DNA from: Lactiplantibacillus brownii
GTDB taxonomy: Bacteria > Bacillota > Bacilli > Lactobacillales > Lactobacillaceae
Assembly: GCF_031085375.1 (NCBI RefSeq)
Contig: NZ_JAVCWF010000001.1
Location: 1,116,001-1,180,000 of the forward strand
Direction of reading: 5' to 3'
Length of the DNA stretch: 64,000 nucleotides
A model generated the notes under the pieces. That model was given only the letters and a program-made list of their open reading frames with translations. It was not told the DNA's origin and searched no databases. Of the stretch, positions 7,796 through 17,619 are shown one piece after another; the first letter of the stretch is position 1, and the number at the start of each line of letters is the position of its first letter. Position numbers and translations under genes: made by a program.

Positions 7796-7990
7796 ATGAA
7801 AAAAGTCACCACTGCGCTGGCCAAGAAAAATATTAACCAGCTATTAACGATCGTTAATCAGGGCCACGAATCTATTGAGGTGGAGAATCCCAATACGCAA
7901 GATTCTGCGGTCATGGTCAGCATGAAAGATTGGCTACAGATCGTTGCGACCTTAGCCAAACAAAACAATCACGATATGGAATTTAGTTAA
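7796..7990 (+). CDS. Phd/YefM-like antitoxin-type protein, no toxin partner
   Basis: A 64-residue protein from the ATG at 7796, nine bases after GGGAG. The sequence (KKVTTALAKKNINQLLTIVNQGHESIEV...DSAVMVSMKDWLQIVATL) follows the Phd/YefM pattern: an N-terminal fold binding operator DNA, then SxxDW and a helix that would wrap a toxin. Type II antitoxins are normally followed by a RelE/Doc-type toxin gene. Here a terminator follows directly and no toxin ORF is found nearby, so it may be an orphan or a stand-alone regulator. Confidence 0.55.
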   Translation: MKKVTTALAKKNINQLLTIVNQGHESIEVENPNTQDSAVMVSMKDWLQIVATLAKQNNHDMEFS

Positions 7991-8000
7991 TCAAAAAGTT

Positions 8001-8040
8001 GGACGCGCGCACTGTAACTGGTGAACGCGTCCTTTTTGTT
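8001..8040 (+). terminator. Terminator after the Phd-like gene
   Basis: GGACGCG (8001-8007) pairs with CGCGTCC (8026-8032), followed by five T. Confidence 0.75.
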
Positions 8041-8117
8041 TAGTATGAGTCATTTAAAAACAAAATCGCCGGAGTTGGAAGTATTAATGGCGAAAGTCTT
8101 AAAAGATGAACAAAATA

Positions 8118-8160
8118 AAAGAACATTTCCGCGTACTTGCAGAAATGTTCTTTATATTTT
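8118..8160. terminator. Hairpin terminator downstream of L-HicDH
   Basis: A perfect 12-bp stem (8118-8129 with 8142-8153) has a T-rich run on the plus side and CTTTTATTTTG on the minus side. It may act on minus-strand transcripts from the dehydrogenase gene. Confidence 0.6.
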
Positions 8161-8215
8161 TCTAAGCTAATGATCGAACTTTGCTGATTAAACAGACTAT
8201 CTCGTTAAGATAAAG

Positions 8216-9142
8216 CTATTTTGCTTGGCTTTCAGCAAATTTGGTTTTGATATAGTCGGCAGAGATTTGTAACTTTTTGAGTTCTTCGTCCGTTAAATCT
8301 AATTGAACCTGTTCGACGATACCATCACGACCAACGACGGCTGGGTATGAGAGGTAAACCCCGTATTCTTCGCGGTAGTTAGAAACGGGAAGTTCTGTCA
8401 AGGCATCGTTAAGGACAACGTTGGCTAAACGGACAGCCGCAGTGGCGACCCCGTAACTTGTGTATTTCTTGCCATGGAAAATGGCGAACCCACCTTGACG
8501 AGCCGCTTTATCAAGCGCGACGAGATCGAGGCCGCGGTCTTTGGCAAGCTTAGCAATCGGTTGACCAAGTGCGCGAACGGTTGACCAAGCAGTAAATTGG
8601 GAATTACCATGTTCACCTAAGTTATAGCCGGCAACTGAGCGTGAATCAATGTTTAACTTTTTAGCGACCGCGCGTTTCATCCGTGCAGAGTCTAGCAAGG
8701 TACCAGTTCCAATGACGTGCTGCTTTGGTAAACCAGTCACGGCTTGATAGATCGAGGTAATGACATCGACGGGGTTCGTAATGGCAATAATAATCCCATT
8801 AAAACCACTGGCCTTGATCTTTTCAGCGACCGCCTTAACTTGGGTGCTGGTGAATGGTAGTTCGGCAAAGCGATCGTTATTCGGATTGTCTTGGAGTTTG
8901 ATATTCCCCAAAGCGGAAATAATCACATCGGTGTCCTTCAACGCTGCGTAATCATTCACAATAATATTGGTGTGGGTTGGCAAATTAGGCATTGCGTCTT
9001 CGAAATCAATGGCATCCGCATTAACTTTTTCGGTTTTAGGATCAATTAAGACTAAGTCGTCGGCAAAACCACCGGCAACGATGTAGTGGGCGGCAGTGGA
9101 ACCAACGTGGCCCATGCCGATAATAGCAATTTTTCGTGACAT
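8216..9142 (-). CDS. L-2-hydroxyisocaproate dehydrogenase (LDH/MDH superfamily)
   Basis: From ATG 9142 (AAAGGAG ten bases upstream) the product is 308 residues starting MSRKIAIIGMGHVGSTAAH, the NAD-binding GxGxxG. DTDVIISALGNIKLQ, NPVDVITSIYQ, the His motif GEHGNSQFTAWSTV and SYGVATAAVRLANVVL follow Lactobacillus L-HicDH closely. It lacks the Gln/Arg pattern typical of L-lactate dehydrogenase. It reduces branched or aromatic 2-oxo acids to 2-hydroxy acids with NADH, linking amino acid transamination to redox balance. Monocistronic. Confidence 0.9.
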   Translation of the reverse strand: MSRKIAIIGMGHVGSTAAHYIVAGGFADDLVLIDPKTEKVNADAIDFEDAMPNLPTHTNIIVNDYAALKDTDVIISALGNIKLQDNPNNDRFAELPFTSTQVKAVAEKIKASGFNGIIIAITNPVDVITSIYQAVTGLPKQHVIGTGTLLDSARMKRAVAKKLNIDSRSVAGYNLGEHGNSQFTAWSTVRALGQPIAKLAKDRGLDLVALDKAARQGGFAIFHGKKYTSYGVATAAVRLANVVLNDALTELPVSNYREEYGVYLSYPAVVGRDGIVEQVQLDLTDEELKKLQISADYIKTKFAESQAK

Positions 9143-9320
9143 ATGTTTAAAACACTCCTTTGAATTTTCATTCTTCTTAACTAAATTACCATTATTCTCA
9201 TCAAATTTAAATAGTTTTTCGAACAAACTTCTGATTGGTCGCCAAAAAAGTAAGCTAAATTAAGCCGCGACGAAAGATTTGTCCAGTCTTTTCACCGAAA
9301 AAAGCCAAGTTTCAGGATAG

Positions 9321-9349
9321 TGTTAGTCAACTGAAAAATAGGGTATAAT
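9321..9349 (+). promoter_or_regulatory. Promoter of the AI-2E-family gene
   Basis: TATAAT (9344-9349) with a weak -35 (TGTTAG, 9321-9326). Confidence 0.5.
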
Positions 9350-9436
9350 TAACTTGCGTTTGTCTCATCTGTTGTCATGATGTGGCAACTCGCGGAGACA
9401 TTAAGTAATACATACAGCAAAAAGGGAGGGGCGACT

Positions 9437-10621
9437 GTGCTTAAACGCCTGAAAGATTCGTCTTTAATGTTTTGGTCGCTCGAGATTTTGATTGTGGCGG
9501 CATTGATCTGGGTTTGTACGAAGCTTGGCTTCTTGTTTCAGCCAATTGGGACTTTTTTAAACGTCGTCTTCATGCCAATTGTGATTTCGGGTTTCCTATT
9601 TTATATGCTCAATCCGCTCGTCAAGTTATTAACGAAGGTTCATTATAAAAAGTTTCGCATTACGCGGACTTGGGCCGTGACGATCGTGTTCTTGCTATTG
9701 ATCGGTGTCTTAGCGTATGGCGCGGTATCACTAATTCCACGCTTAGTCTCACAGGTGACGCAATTAATTTATAATTTACCTGGGTTAGCGACGGAAATGC
9801 AAAAGGCCGCGACTAAAATGATTAATAACAGTTCGATGTTGCAAAAAGTTGACGTCAGTTCTTACATGAAACAACTGAATGGTCAAGTCAGCAAGTATGC
9901 GCAAACGTTCCTGTCATCTTTATCAACGAGTATCGTGACCGTGATCTCGACGATTACGAGTGTGACGATCATGGCAATTACCATTCCAGTCGTCTTGTTC
10001 TACATGCTAAAGGATAGTGAAAAATTCATTCCAGCTATTAGCCGATTCTTGCCACGCAAACAACGGCCAGAAATTGTTGGCTTGATTCAAAAAATGGGTG
10101 ATACCATTTCCAGCTATATTAGTGGGCAAGTGATCGAGTGTTTGTTCGTCGGGACCTTCACGGCGATCGGGTATATGATGATTTCACAACCTTATGGCTT
10201 ATTACTTGGCGTCGTCGCCGGAATGGCGAACATTATTCCTTACTTGGGACCCTATATTGGGATTGCCCCATCCTTGATCGTGGCTTTCACGGTCTCGCCG
10301 ATGCAAGTGATATATGTTGTTATTATTGTGGTGATCGTGCAACAAGTTGATGGTAACTTGATCTACCCGAATATTATTGGACGGACGTTAAAAATTCACC
10401 CGCTAACGATTATTATTTTATTGTTAGCCGCGGGGAATATCGCCGGAATTTTAGGGATGATCTTAGCCATTCCTTTTTATGCGGTCGTGCGGACGATCGT
10501 CGTGTATCTTTACAATATTGTTGAGTTGCGTAATGAACAAGCTTTGCGCAAGCAGACGACGGTGTATCAGCCACAACCTGCTAAGGCGACCAAACCACTG
10601 GTTCAGAAGTCTAAAAAGTAA
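9437..10621 (+). CDS. AI-2E family (PerM/YdbI-type) membrane protein
   Basis: The GTG at 9437 follows GGGAGG and gives 394 residues; ATG codons further upstream lack a site. About eight membrane segments: two N-terminal (ALIWVCTKLGFLF, VFMPIVISGFLFYML), a long amphipathic middle, then a C-terminal bundle with the family motif GQVIECLFVGTFTAIGYMM and IPYLGPYIGIAPS. The family exports small molecules; some members release autoinducer-2, others act as Na+/H+ antiporters. The substrate cannot be told from sequence. The C-terminal tail is basic. Transcribed alone and ended by a terminator. Confidence 0.85.
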   Translation: MLKRLKDSSLMFWSLEILIVAALIWVCTKLGFLFQPIGTFLNVVFMPIVISGFLFYMLNPLVKLLTKVHYKKFRITRTWAVTIVFLLLIGVLAYGAVSLIPRLVSQVTQLIYNLPGLATEMQKAATKMINNSSMLQKVDVSSYMKQLNGQVSKYAQTFLSSLSTSIVTVISTITSVTIMAITIPVVLFYMLKDSEKFIPAISRFLPRKQRPEIVGLIQKMGDTISSYISGQVIECLFVGTFTAIGYMMISQPYGLLLGVVAGMANIIPYLGPYIGIAPSLIVAFTVSPMQVIYVVIIVVIVQQVDGNLIYPNIIGRTLKIHPLTIIILLLAAGNIAGILGMILAIPFYAVVRTIVVYLYNIVELRNEQALRKQTTVYQPQPAKATKPLVQKSKK

Positions 10622-10718
10622 AGCGGTTGGGTGTGGTCACTTGCAGTGTCTCGGTTGATATCGTTTCCAATAAGTAAAAAAACTTGTTTTTGAAGGCCGG
10701 TAACTGACGGCCGATTGA

Positions 10719-10746
10719 ATCCAGTGTGAGCAACACTGGATTTTTT
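10719..10746 (+). terminator. Terminator after the AI-2E-family gene
   Basis: ATCCAGTGT pairs with ACACTGGAT, followed by TTTTTT. Confidence 0.85.
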
Positions 10747-10840
10747 ATGGAAAAATCAGTAGAATATGTAAGGTTAAGGCTAACGATGTTACGAACGAAG
10801 ATAATGATGAATCATAATGTTTTTGATGAAAGGATTTTTT

Positions 10841-12418
10841 ATGAATAAAGCAGAACTACAGGCAGCGGTCGATACGCGACGGACCTTTGCGATTATTTCT
10901 CACCCGGATGCTGGGAAAACCACGATCACTGAACAAATGCTCCTTTTTGGTGGCGTGGTACGGCAAGCTGGGACAGTTAAAGCTCGGAAGAGTGGCAACT
11001 TTGCCAAGTCTGACTGGATGGAAATTGAAAAGAAGCGGGGCATCTCAGTAACAAGTTCCGTGATGCAATTCGATTACGATGGCAAACGCATCAATATTTT
11101 GGATACACCTGGACATGAGGATTTCTCTGAAGATACGTATCGGACACTAATGGCAGTCGATTCTGCCATCATGGTCATTGACTCAGCGAAAGGGATTGAA
11201 CCTCAAACTAAGAAGTTATTCCAAATTTGTAAGATGCGTGGGATTCCGATCTTTACCTTCATGAACAAGTTGGATCGCGATGGTCGCGAACCGTTGGATC
11301 TATTAAATGAAGTTGAAGAAGTTTTAGGGATCGAAACGTATCCAATGAACTGGCCAATTGGGATGGGTAAAGGACTGAAAGGCTTATACGACCGGTATAA
11401 CCACCGCGTTGAACTTTATCATAATGAAGCTCATGGCGAAACGTTCTTACCACTAGACGCTGACGGCAAGCTGGACCCTAGCAACGAGTTGACGAAGGAC
11501 AGTATTTATCGTGATGTGTTGGAAGAAATGGAATTGATCGAAGAAGCCGGTAATGACTTTGATGAAGCCAAGATTGCGGCTGGGGACATGACGCCGGTCT
11601 TCTTTGGGTCAGCGTTGACTAACTTTGGGGTCGAGACTTTTTTGAAGACTTATCTCAAATACGCGCCTAAGCCCAATGCGCATCAAACGCGGGATGATGA
11701 AACAATTAAACCAACGGATGATGAATTTTCTGGCTTCGTTTTCAAGATTCAAGCAAACATGAACCCGAATCATCGGGATCGGATTGCCTTTGTCCGAATC
11801 TGTTCAGGTGAATTTGACCGCGGAATGGATGTTTTCTTACAACGTACCGGCAAAAAAATGCGCTTGAACAATTCGACACAATTCATGGCGGATACGCGTG
11901 AAACGGTGGAAACGGCCGTAGCCGGAGATATCGTAGGACTTTATGATACCGGTAACTTCCAAATTGGTGATACCATCTATACAGGTAAAAAAGCGATTCA
12001 ATTTGAAAAGCTACCACAATTTACCCCAGAATTATTTATGCGCGTCACCGCTAAAAATGTGATGAAGCAAAAATCCTTCCACAAAGGGATCGATCAGTTG
12101 GTTCAAGAAGGGGCAGTTCAACTTTATACCTCTTATTCAACTGGGGACTATATTTTGGGAGCGGTCGGGCAACTTCAATTTGAAGTGTTCAAATTCCGGA
12201 TGCAAAATGAATATAATTCCGAAGTTGTGATGGAACCACTTGGCAGCAAGACCGCGCGCTGGATTGATCCAGAACAATTGGATGAAAAAATGTCCAGTTC
12301 ACGGAACTTACTTGTGAAGGACCGTAATGGCGCACCATTATTCTTATTTGAAAATGCCTTTGCGGAACGTTGGTTTGCAGAAAAGTATCCCGATGTAAAA
12401 TTGACAGCCAAGCTGTAA
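10841..12418 (+). CDS. prfC: Peptide chain release factor 3
   Basis: The ATG at 10841 (AAAGGA seven bases before) gives 525 residues, the normal RF3 length. The GTPase domain shows G1 [10 protein letters not shown]2 region [12 protein letters not shown]3 [14 protein letters not shown] and G4 NKLDRD. Domains II/III follow ([32 protein letters not shown]). RF3 recycles RF1/RF2 from the ribosome after peptide release. Intact and single-gene, 53 bases before a sugar-transporter gene with no terminator seen between them. Confidence 0.95.
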   Translation: MNKAELQAAVDTRRTFAIISHPDAGKTTITEQMLLFGGVVRQAGTVKARKSGNFAKSDWMEIEKKRGISVTSSVMQFDYDGKRINILDTPGHEDFSEDTYRTLMAVDSAIMVIDSAKGIEPQTKKLFQICKMRGIPIFTFMNKLDRDGREPLDLLNEVEEVLGIETYPMNWPIGMGKGLKGLYDRYNHRVELYHNEAHGETFLPLDADGKLDPSNELTKDSIYRDVLEEMELIEEAGNDFDEAKIAAGDMTPVFFGSALTNFGVETFLKTYLKYAPKPNAHQTRDDETIKPTDDEFSGFVFKIQANMNPNHRDRIAFVRICSGEFDRGMDVFLQRTGKKMRLNNSTQFMADTRETVETAVAGDIVGLYDTGNFQIGDTIYTGKKAIQFEKLPQFTPELFMRVTAKNVMKQKSFHKGIDQLVQEGAVQLYTSYSTGDYILGAVGQLQFEVFKFRMQNEYNSEVVMEPLGSKTARWIDPEQLDEKMSSSRNLLVKDRNGAPLFLFENAFAERWFAEKYPDVKLTAKL

Positions 12419-12471
12419 GCCAATGAGCAAGTGGCTGAGTTGAACGGTATGACGACTTAGGAGGCGTTTTT

Positions 12472-13326
12472 GTGAACATCTTAATTGCCTTGATTCCCGC
12501 GTTGGGCTGGGGCTTAAATCCATTATTAATTTCAAAACTAGGTGGTAAACCAGTCAATCAGACGTTAGGAACTGGTGTTGGCGCTTTGATCGTTGGGATC
12601 ATTGTCCAACTTGCCGTGCGACCAACTGTTGATATGGCAACTTTCTGGTTGAGTGCTTTGTCCGGAGCTTTTTGGGTCCTAGGGCAAATTGGGCAGTATA
12701 CGTCTTATTCACGGATGGGTGTTAGTACCACGATGCCGATTTCGACGGGGATTCAATTAGTCGGAACGTCGGTTATCGGCGTGCTCATGTTCGGTGAATG
12801 GGCTGGAACTGGCGCTAAAATGGTGGGCTTTGCCGCCATCGTCTTGATGATTATCGGGGTCGCCTTAACTGCGGTCACCGATAGTCCTGCTGGGCGTAAC
12901 GGTCTGATGAGTGGCTTGATGGTCCTAGTACCGACAACGGTCGGTTATTGGGTCTACAGTGCCTTACCAAAGGCTGTTTCAGCGTCAGGAACCGCTATCT
13001 TCTTCCCACAAATGCTGGGGATGTTTTTGGCAGCGGTACTTTATGCCCTAATTAGCGGTCATGGCCGAGCATTTAAGGAACGAACCAGTTGGTTAAATGC
13101 GTTTGCTGGGATGATTTTTGGTATCTCTGCGTTAGCTTATATTTTTTCCGCCAAAGCCAATGGTGTTGCGACCGCTTACGTGATTACGCAAGTTAGTGTC
13201 GTGATTTCGACTTTGGGTGGTTTGTTAGTTCTTAATGAAACGAAATCGTCGCGTGAATTACGACTGACTATTATTGGTCTCGTGTTAATCGTGGCGGGTA
13301 GCGTGATGACTGCCTTTATCGGTTAA
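12472..13326 (+). CDS. GRP-family sugar uptake protein (GlcU/RbsU type)
   Basis: A 284-residue, ten-helix membrane protein of the drug/metabolite superfamily, glucose/ribose porter family. The typical start is MNILIALIPALGWGLNPLL, with later GQYTSYSRMGVSTTMPISTGIQLVG and VISTLGGLLVLNETKSSRELR. Members import glucose or ribose, probably with protons, independent of the phosphotransferase system. The start is GTG with AGGAGG nine bases upstream. The sugar is not predictable here. It could be co-transcribed with prfC. Confidence 0.85.
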   Translation: MNILIALIPALGWGLNPLLISKLGGKPVNQTLGTGVGALIVGIIVQLAVRPTVDMATFWLSALSGAFWVLGQIGQYTSYSRMGVSTTMPISTGIQLVGTSVIGVLMFGEWAGTGAKMVGFAAIVLMIIGVALTAVTDSPAGRNGLMSGLMVLVPTTVGYWVYSALPKAVSASGTAIFFPQMLGMFLAAVLYALISGHGRAFKERTSWLNAFAGMIFGISALAYIFSAKANGVATAYVITQVSVVISTLGGLLVLNETKSSRELRLTIIGLVLIVAGSVMTAFIG

Positions 13327-13341
13327 AGGTGGGCGATAAAA

Positions 13342-13377
13342 GTTTCGATTGGTTAGTAGCCAATCGAAGCTTTTTTT
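13342..13377 (+). terminator. Terminator after the GRP transporter
   Basis: TTCGATTGG (13344-13352) pairs with CCAATCGAA (13360-13368), followed by seven T. Confidence 0.85.
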
Positions 13378-13471
13378 GTTTGGCGGTAAATTTGAGACTT
13401 AGCCGGGAGTATTACCTGAAAATGCCATGGTGGCGTCCTAAAATGAGAGTATCAAAGGTGAGGGGACGAGC

Positions 13472-15178
13472 ATGATGCGATGGCAATGGTTAGTTTTAGG
13501 AGGTACTTGTTTGGCATTGGGGTTAGTACAGCCAATTCAGGCTAATGCGGCCAGTCAACGGGGCGCGATAACCGCCGTACCAACTGAAGCGGTTCAAGTG
13601 ACCGCGACGAAACGGTTGGTAAACTTGCGAGGAAGTGCCAGCCAATTACAGGTAACCCCAGGTGTGACGGTCGATGCCAGCAAGCAATCAACTTGGATTC
13701 AACTGGCGCAAACCACGGTGACCACTAAAGGCCAAGTTAGTCGTTATATTGAGATTAAGAATCTTAAAACCGGCGTGCGGGGGTGGATTTTAGCCCCCGC
13801 GATTCGACCTGTAGCGACCGAACAATTGAGTCCTAGCGTGAAAATTAAGCCGGTAACGATGCAAACAACAACGAAAACGGCCCTTTATCAGGTGAACGGG
13901 GCAGCTCAACCGGCCCGTTTGACCGTGGTCGGCCAGTTAGCTCGTGGCGATGAGTATCAAGTTACACAGACGCGGCAAGTGACGACGGCTGGTCGCACGA
14001 GTCAATACGATGAGGTCGGTCATCAAGGCTGGGTTTTGGCGACTGCCTTAAAAGTGGCGCCGATAGTTGGGTCGACAACCAAAGTGGGGACTACTGCTGG
14101 CATGACAACTTATCGGGTGACGGGAAATGCGCTGAAAGCACAAACGACCGCCAAATTACCGACCGTGGCCTTGGTTGGACATGGCCGGTATACCATGAAT
14201 CAGATTAACTTTGCCCCAACGACGGCGTATCTTAAAACTGGCTCGTTGCAACAAACACCTTCAACGTTAGATCAATCACGGGGTTATTTGACCCATTATG
14301 ATTTCAAAACTGAGCTCTATTTGCCAATGGGGGATTACCGTGGCACTCTATTGAATGATCCGCAAAGTGCTGCCTTTTCAAGCAACAATCGATATTTGTA
14401 CGTGTTGTATGTAGATGACCGCACAGCAGCAACTAACGCGGCGCAAACTGGTTGGGTCGTGCGATATGATTGGCAACGCTTGCTCAAGTTAGGTGCCGCC
14501 AAGTCTGGTCACATGGCCATGATTCGCCAAGCCGTGTTAGCCGCTAACGCCCATAAGTTGACGAAGCGTGATCGTGAAATCTTAGCTTGCTTGAAGTTGG
14601 GTCCCAAGTTTGATTCCGGGCATGCGCAGTCGTTAACGTTAAATCCTGTGACCAATGAATTATGGTTCGTACAAGATTTCGGGAATGAACGGCCCAATGC
14701 AGTCGAACGGTTGAATCCGAATACCCTTAAACCGGATGCGAAAGTTGTGTTCAATCTGTCGCCGCACACCGGTATGGGCGATGTGTTGACTTTTGATGAT
14801 CAAGGTCACGCCTACTTCTGGACCCATGCGGCCGATTCGGCAACTAATCAGCCCGTTGGTGGCGTTAAGATTTACCGCGGGCAAATTAGTACCCGTAATG
14901 TCAGTTTTCAATTGGTCGCGCAGTTACAGACACGACCAGGGTTAATCGCGCAGTCGATGAGTTATGATGACGCTGCTCGCCAGCTTTATTTAATTGCGGA
15001 TGAAGGCATTACCACAGTGCCAGTGATGGATTTAGGACACTTAACGTCGCGCGTGGTTGGCGAAAGTGATTTTGGCGCTGATCGTGAGTTTGAGGGGTTA
15101 GTCTTCATGCATCATTCTGTCAACGGTTATTTGCTTACCAATCGTGGCGTTGAATTGATGAAGTTAACGCGTCGATAA
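13472..15178 (+). CDS. Secreted protein with SH3-like repeats and beta-propeller-like region
   Basis: A 568-residue protein with a signal peptide (hydrophobic GGTCLALGLVQ, cleavage likely after QANA). Residues about 35-260 hold three SH3b/GW-like modules, each ending in a GW-I/V-LA signature (RGWILAPAIRP, QGWVLATALK). The C-terminal half resembles a repeated-blade domain (SNNRYLYVLYVDD, NPVTNELWFVQDFG, TFDDQGHAYFWTH, DDAARQLYLIADEG). There is no anchor motif, so wall association probably relies on the SH3-like part. Function is unknown. GAGGGG precedes the ATG, and it stands alone between terminators. Confidence 0.7.
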   Translation: MMRWQWLVLGGTCLALGLVQPIQANAASQRGAITAVPTEAVQVTATKRLVNLRGSASQLQVTPGVTVDASKQSTWIQLAQTTVTTKGQVSRYIEIKNLKTGVRGWILAPAIRPVATEQLSPSVKIKPVTMQTTTKTALYQVNGAAQPARLTVVGQLARGDEYQVTQTRQVTTAGRTSQYDEVGHQGWVLATALKVAPIVGSTTKVGTTAGMTTYRVTGNALKAQTTAKLPTVALVGHGRYTMNQINFAPTTAYLKTGSLQQTPSTLDQSRGYLTHYDFKTELYLPMGDYRGTLLNDPQSAAFSSNNRYLYVLYVDDRTAATNAAQTGWVVRYDWQRLLKLGAAKSGHMAMIRQAVLAANAHKLTKRDREILACLKLGPKFDSGHAQSLTLNPVTNELWFVQDFGNERPNAVERLNPNTLKPDAKVVFNLSPHTGMGDVLTFDDQGHAYFWTHAADSATNQPVGGVKIYRGQISTRNVSFQLVAQLQTRPGLIAQSMSYDDAARQLYLIADEGITTVPVMDLGHLTSRVVGESDFGADREFEGLVFMHHSVNGYLLTNRGVELMKLTRR

Positions 15179-15188
15179 TTAAAGTATA

Positions 15189-15234
15189 AAGGTCAACGTT
15201 TACTTGGCAGATGCCAAATGAACGTTGACCTTTT
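15189..15234 (+). terminator. Terminator after the secreted SH3-repeat gene
   Basis: AAGGTCAACGTT (15189-15200) pairs with AACGTTGACCTT, ending in TTTT. The long stem may work in both directions. Confidence 0.75.
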
Positions 15235-15333
15235 GGGGTTAAATTTCGAAAAAGAAGACAAGCATCAAAAACGGCTACTAAGCGTTTGTTACCACTGAGT
15301 ACTATTCTAGACCAACCGGAGTTATACATCAGT

Positions 15334-16371
15334 TTAGAACAAACTGTCCGCTGGATCTAAGTCGGTCAAATAGCGGCCTGGCAAGTAGCCCCGATTTTGA
15401 ATCCGGTACCAGACGACACGATTGTCATCAACGAGTCGTTCGGTCAGGATAACTTTTTCGCCATGCGTGACCGTGGTCAGGTAGCGGCCATAAGGTTCTA
15501 AATAAGTGTGAACCTGTTTACCCGGAACAAAACTGACGATCCCCGTTTGTTGCACCTGGTGGGCGTCCCGGGTACGGTAACCGCGTGGCAGCTTTAGGAG
15601 TAGCTGATTGCCATTGGTCAGTTGAACTTGTGTTTCGGGAATCCATTGATTATCACCGATGTTATACCAAGTGTCACCATCGTTTAACTGAACGCGCAGA
15701 TAGGTTTTATAGACGCTACCCGGTTGTAACGTGGTGAGATAGGTCGTCGAAGTAGCGCCTGGATTTGGAAAAACAGGCGTCAACTGGCGAATCTGCACGT
15801 AGCCGGTACTTAAATCAGTTTGGTGCCAGTTCTGATTGCGATAAAAGAACAAGACGGTCTTGGAAGTTGTGGTGTATTCGCCGGTCAAATCACCGACTGA
15901 CCGGAGTAACTTAAAACCAGCCACGGTTGGCGCCATCACCTGATACGCCGTGCCCAACGGTCCCCGAGTCATGGTTGGGAGTCCGATCAATTGACGCTGG
16001 TCAATATCATAAGCATAGGCCCAAACTGGTTGTCCGGCTTGGCGTTCGTAGGTCAAAACAATCTGAGCTTGTGGTTTTGTGAACCAGCGGGTCAAGCCAT
16101 TAATGTTTACTAAATGATAACCAGTGATGTTGACTGCTGGCAGATGAATTTCGTCGCCAACGTAGCCTGCAATCATATCGGGGGCTTGTAATTCATGACC
16201 AGTCGCATCCAGGTGGTGGACGAGAATTAAGGCTTCCGTGTGATTAACCATGGGAGCTTGATCTGACGTGGTCGCTGTCACGTTCGGCGTACCGGTCGCC
16301 GTGGCCGCATTTTGAGGATCTGGGCTATTTAAGCCATGGAGCATTTGTTTTAAACGATCAAAAATGTGCAT
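15334..16371 (-). CDS. MucBP- and SH3-like-domain protein without signal peptide
   Basis: A 345-residue protein. Two MucBP-like modules lie at about residues 46-112 (ALILVHHLDATGHELQAPDMIAGYVGDE) and 116-180. Two or three SH3/GW-like modules follow to the C-terminus (GDTWYNIGDNQWIPE, VVWYRIQNRGYLPGRYL). MucBP proteins are normally exported and bind mucin or cell wall, yet this N-terminus (MHIFDRLKQMLHGLNSPDP) has no hydrophobic core and no sortase motif is present. Either it is exported by another route, remains cytoplasmic, or has lost its export signal. The start has no close strong site. Confidence 0.65.
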   Translation of the reverse strand: MHIFDRLKQMLHGLNSPDPQNAATATGTPNVTATTSDQAPMVNHTEALILVHHLDATGHELQAPDMIAGYVGDEIHLPAVNITGYHLVNINGLTRWFTKPQAQIVLTYERQAGQPVWAYAYDIDQRQLIGLPTMTRGPLGTAYQVMAPTVAGFKLLRSVGDLTGEYTTTSKTVLFFYRNQNWHQTDLSTGYVQIRQLTPVFPNPGATSTTYLTTLQPGSVYKTYLRVQLNDGDTWYNIGDNQWIPETQVQLTNGNQLLLKLPRGYRTRDAHQVQQTGIVSFVPGKQVHTYLEPYGRYLTTVTHGEKVILTERLVDDNRVVWYRIQNRGYLPGRYLTDLDPADSLF

Positions 16372-16509
16372 GTGACCACTTCTTCCATAATTATTCTAAT
16401 TATTTCTAGTATAACGCATCCGCCCGCGAGTTTGCATAGCTTAAGTAAATTGTAAATGTCTCGATGGGGTCGGTCGTGTATACTAAGATTAAATAGGGGG
16501 CTGGGACGG

Positions 16510-17391
16510 ATGAATTTAAAGCAATTACGCTACTTTTTGGTGGTGGCCGAAGAGGGGCAGATGACGGCCGCAGCGAAACGACTGCACGTCGCGCAACCAC
16601 CACTGAGCTATCAAATCAAGCAGCTAGAGTTAGACCTCGGCGTAACACTGTTTAAACGGTTGCCCCAAGGCGTGGCGGTGACGTCGGCTGGGGAATTGCT
16701 AGTGGGTTATGCGCAACAACTCACGCAACTATCTGCGACGGCTGAAAACAAGGTTCGGGCATTAGGCCGTGGTGTGACCGGGACACTAAACCTTGGGACT
16801 GTGTCGTCTTCCGGCGGTGTGATGCCGAATCAGCAAGTGCTCACTTGGTTACAGCAGCACGGCGACGTCCAACTAGAAGTCAGCGAGGGGAATACGTTCG
16901 AATTATTAGATGATCTACATAAACGATTGTTAGATATTGCTATTTTACGCACTCCCTTTAATCAGCAACACTTGGTCTGTCGTTATTTTGCCGCGGAACG
17001 GATGGTTGCGGTGTTACCAAAGCGCTACACGCAATTTAACCGCCGTCGTCAATTGCGACTAAACGATTTGGCCGGACTGCCACTGATTAAATATCGCCGT
17101 TTTAACGAATTATTTCATGTGGCCTTTTTGGAACAAGACTTTGAGCCTCAATATGTCATGACTTGCGACGATGCGCGGACCGCGATGCACTGGGCGACCC
17201 ATCAAATTGGTGTCGCACTCGTTCCACGGTCGTTAGCGGAGACTTATGACTCCGGTCAAGTGCTCATTCGGTCATTGGCGGATCGGCGTTTTGAGACGCA
17301 ACTAGTATTAGCGACGACGCCAGAGTCATTGGCGACACCGTTAGTCGCGGGTTTTATGGCGCAATTTCCACAAGCCCAAACTTTAGACTAA
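16510..17391 (+). CDS. LysR-family transcriptional regulator
   Basis: The ATG at 16510, nine bases after AGGGGG, gives 293 residues. The N-terminal helix-turn-helix is canonical (MNLKQLRYFLVVAEEGQMTAAAKRLHVAQPPLSYQ). A periplasmic-binding-like effector domain follows from about residue 90 (GTLNLGTVSSSGGVMP). LysR proteins usually control a divergent or neighbouring gene in response to a small molecule. The divergent gene is the MucBP-like one and the next gene downstream is a TauE-type exporter, either of which could be a target. The effector is unknown. Confidence 0.88.
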   Translation: MNLKQLRYFLVVAEEGQMTAAAKRLHVAQPPLSYQIKQLELDLGVTLFKRLPQGVAVTSAGELLVGYAQQLTQLSATAENKVRALGRGVTGTLNLGTVSSSGGVMPNQQVLTWLQQHGDVQLEVSEGNTFELLDDLHKRLLDIAILRTPFNQQHLVCRYFAAERMVAVLPKRYTQFNRRRQLRLNDLAGLPLIKYRRFNELFHVAFLEQDFEPQYVMTCDDARTAMHWATHQIGVALVPRSLAETYDSGQVLIRSLADRRFETQLVLATTPESLATPLVAGFMAQFPQAQTLD

Positions 17392-17619
17392 TTTTTGCTA
17401 TCTGCCATCTAATTTTTTAATAATGATTTTTTGTGAAAGGCTGGATTATCGGGAATGATTCCGGTTACATCGACTTCTAAGCCGGAGTCACTAATTTGCT
17501 CGTCAATCGCTAAACTCGCCGTCATTACAGGGATTGTAAACGATAATTGTAAGGATTAGGCGCAGCCCTTAGTAAATGGTAAACTTACAAGTGAAATCTA
17601 AAAGGCGAAGGTGAGTTTA

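Noticed and set aside
8216..9142. L-lactate dehydrogenase assignment
   Set aside because: The GNIKLQ and GEHGNSQF segments and overall pattern match L-2-hydroxyisocaproate dehydrogenase better.
15300..15330. Short match AGACCAACCGGAG to the 3' edge of the structured repeat
   Set aside because: Only 13 identical bases and no surrounding similarity; could be chance or a very old remnant.
17410..17530. Minus-strand short ORF of about 38-45 codons between the LysR and TauE genes
   Set aside because: No ribosome site, closed by a stop upstream and no family resemblance; at most a decayed fragment.
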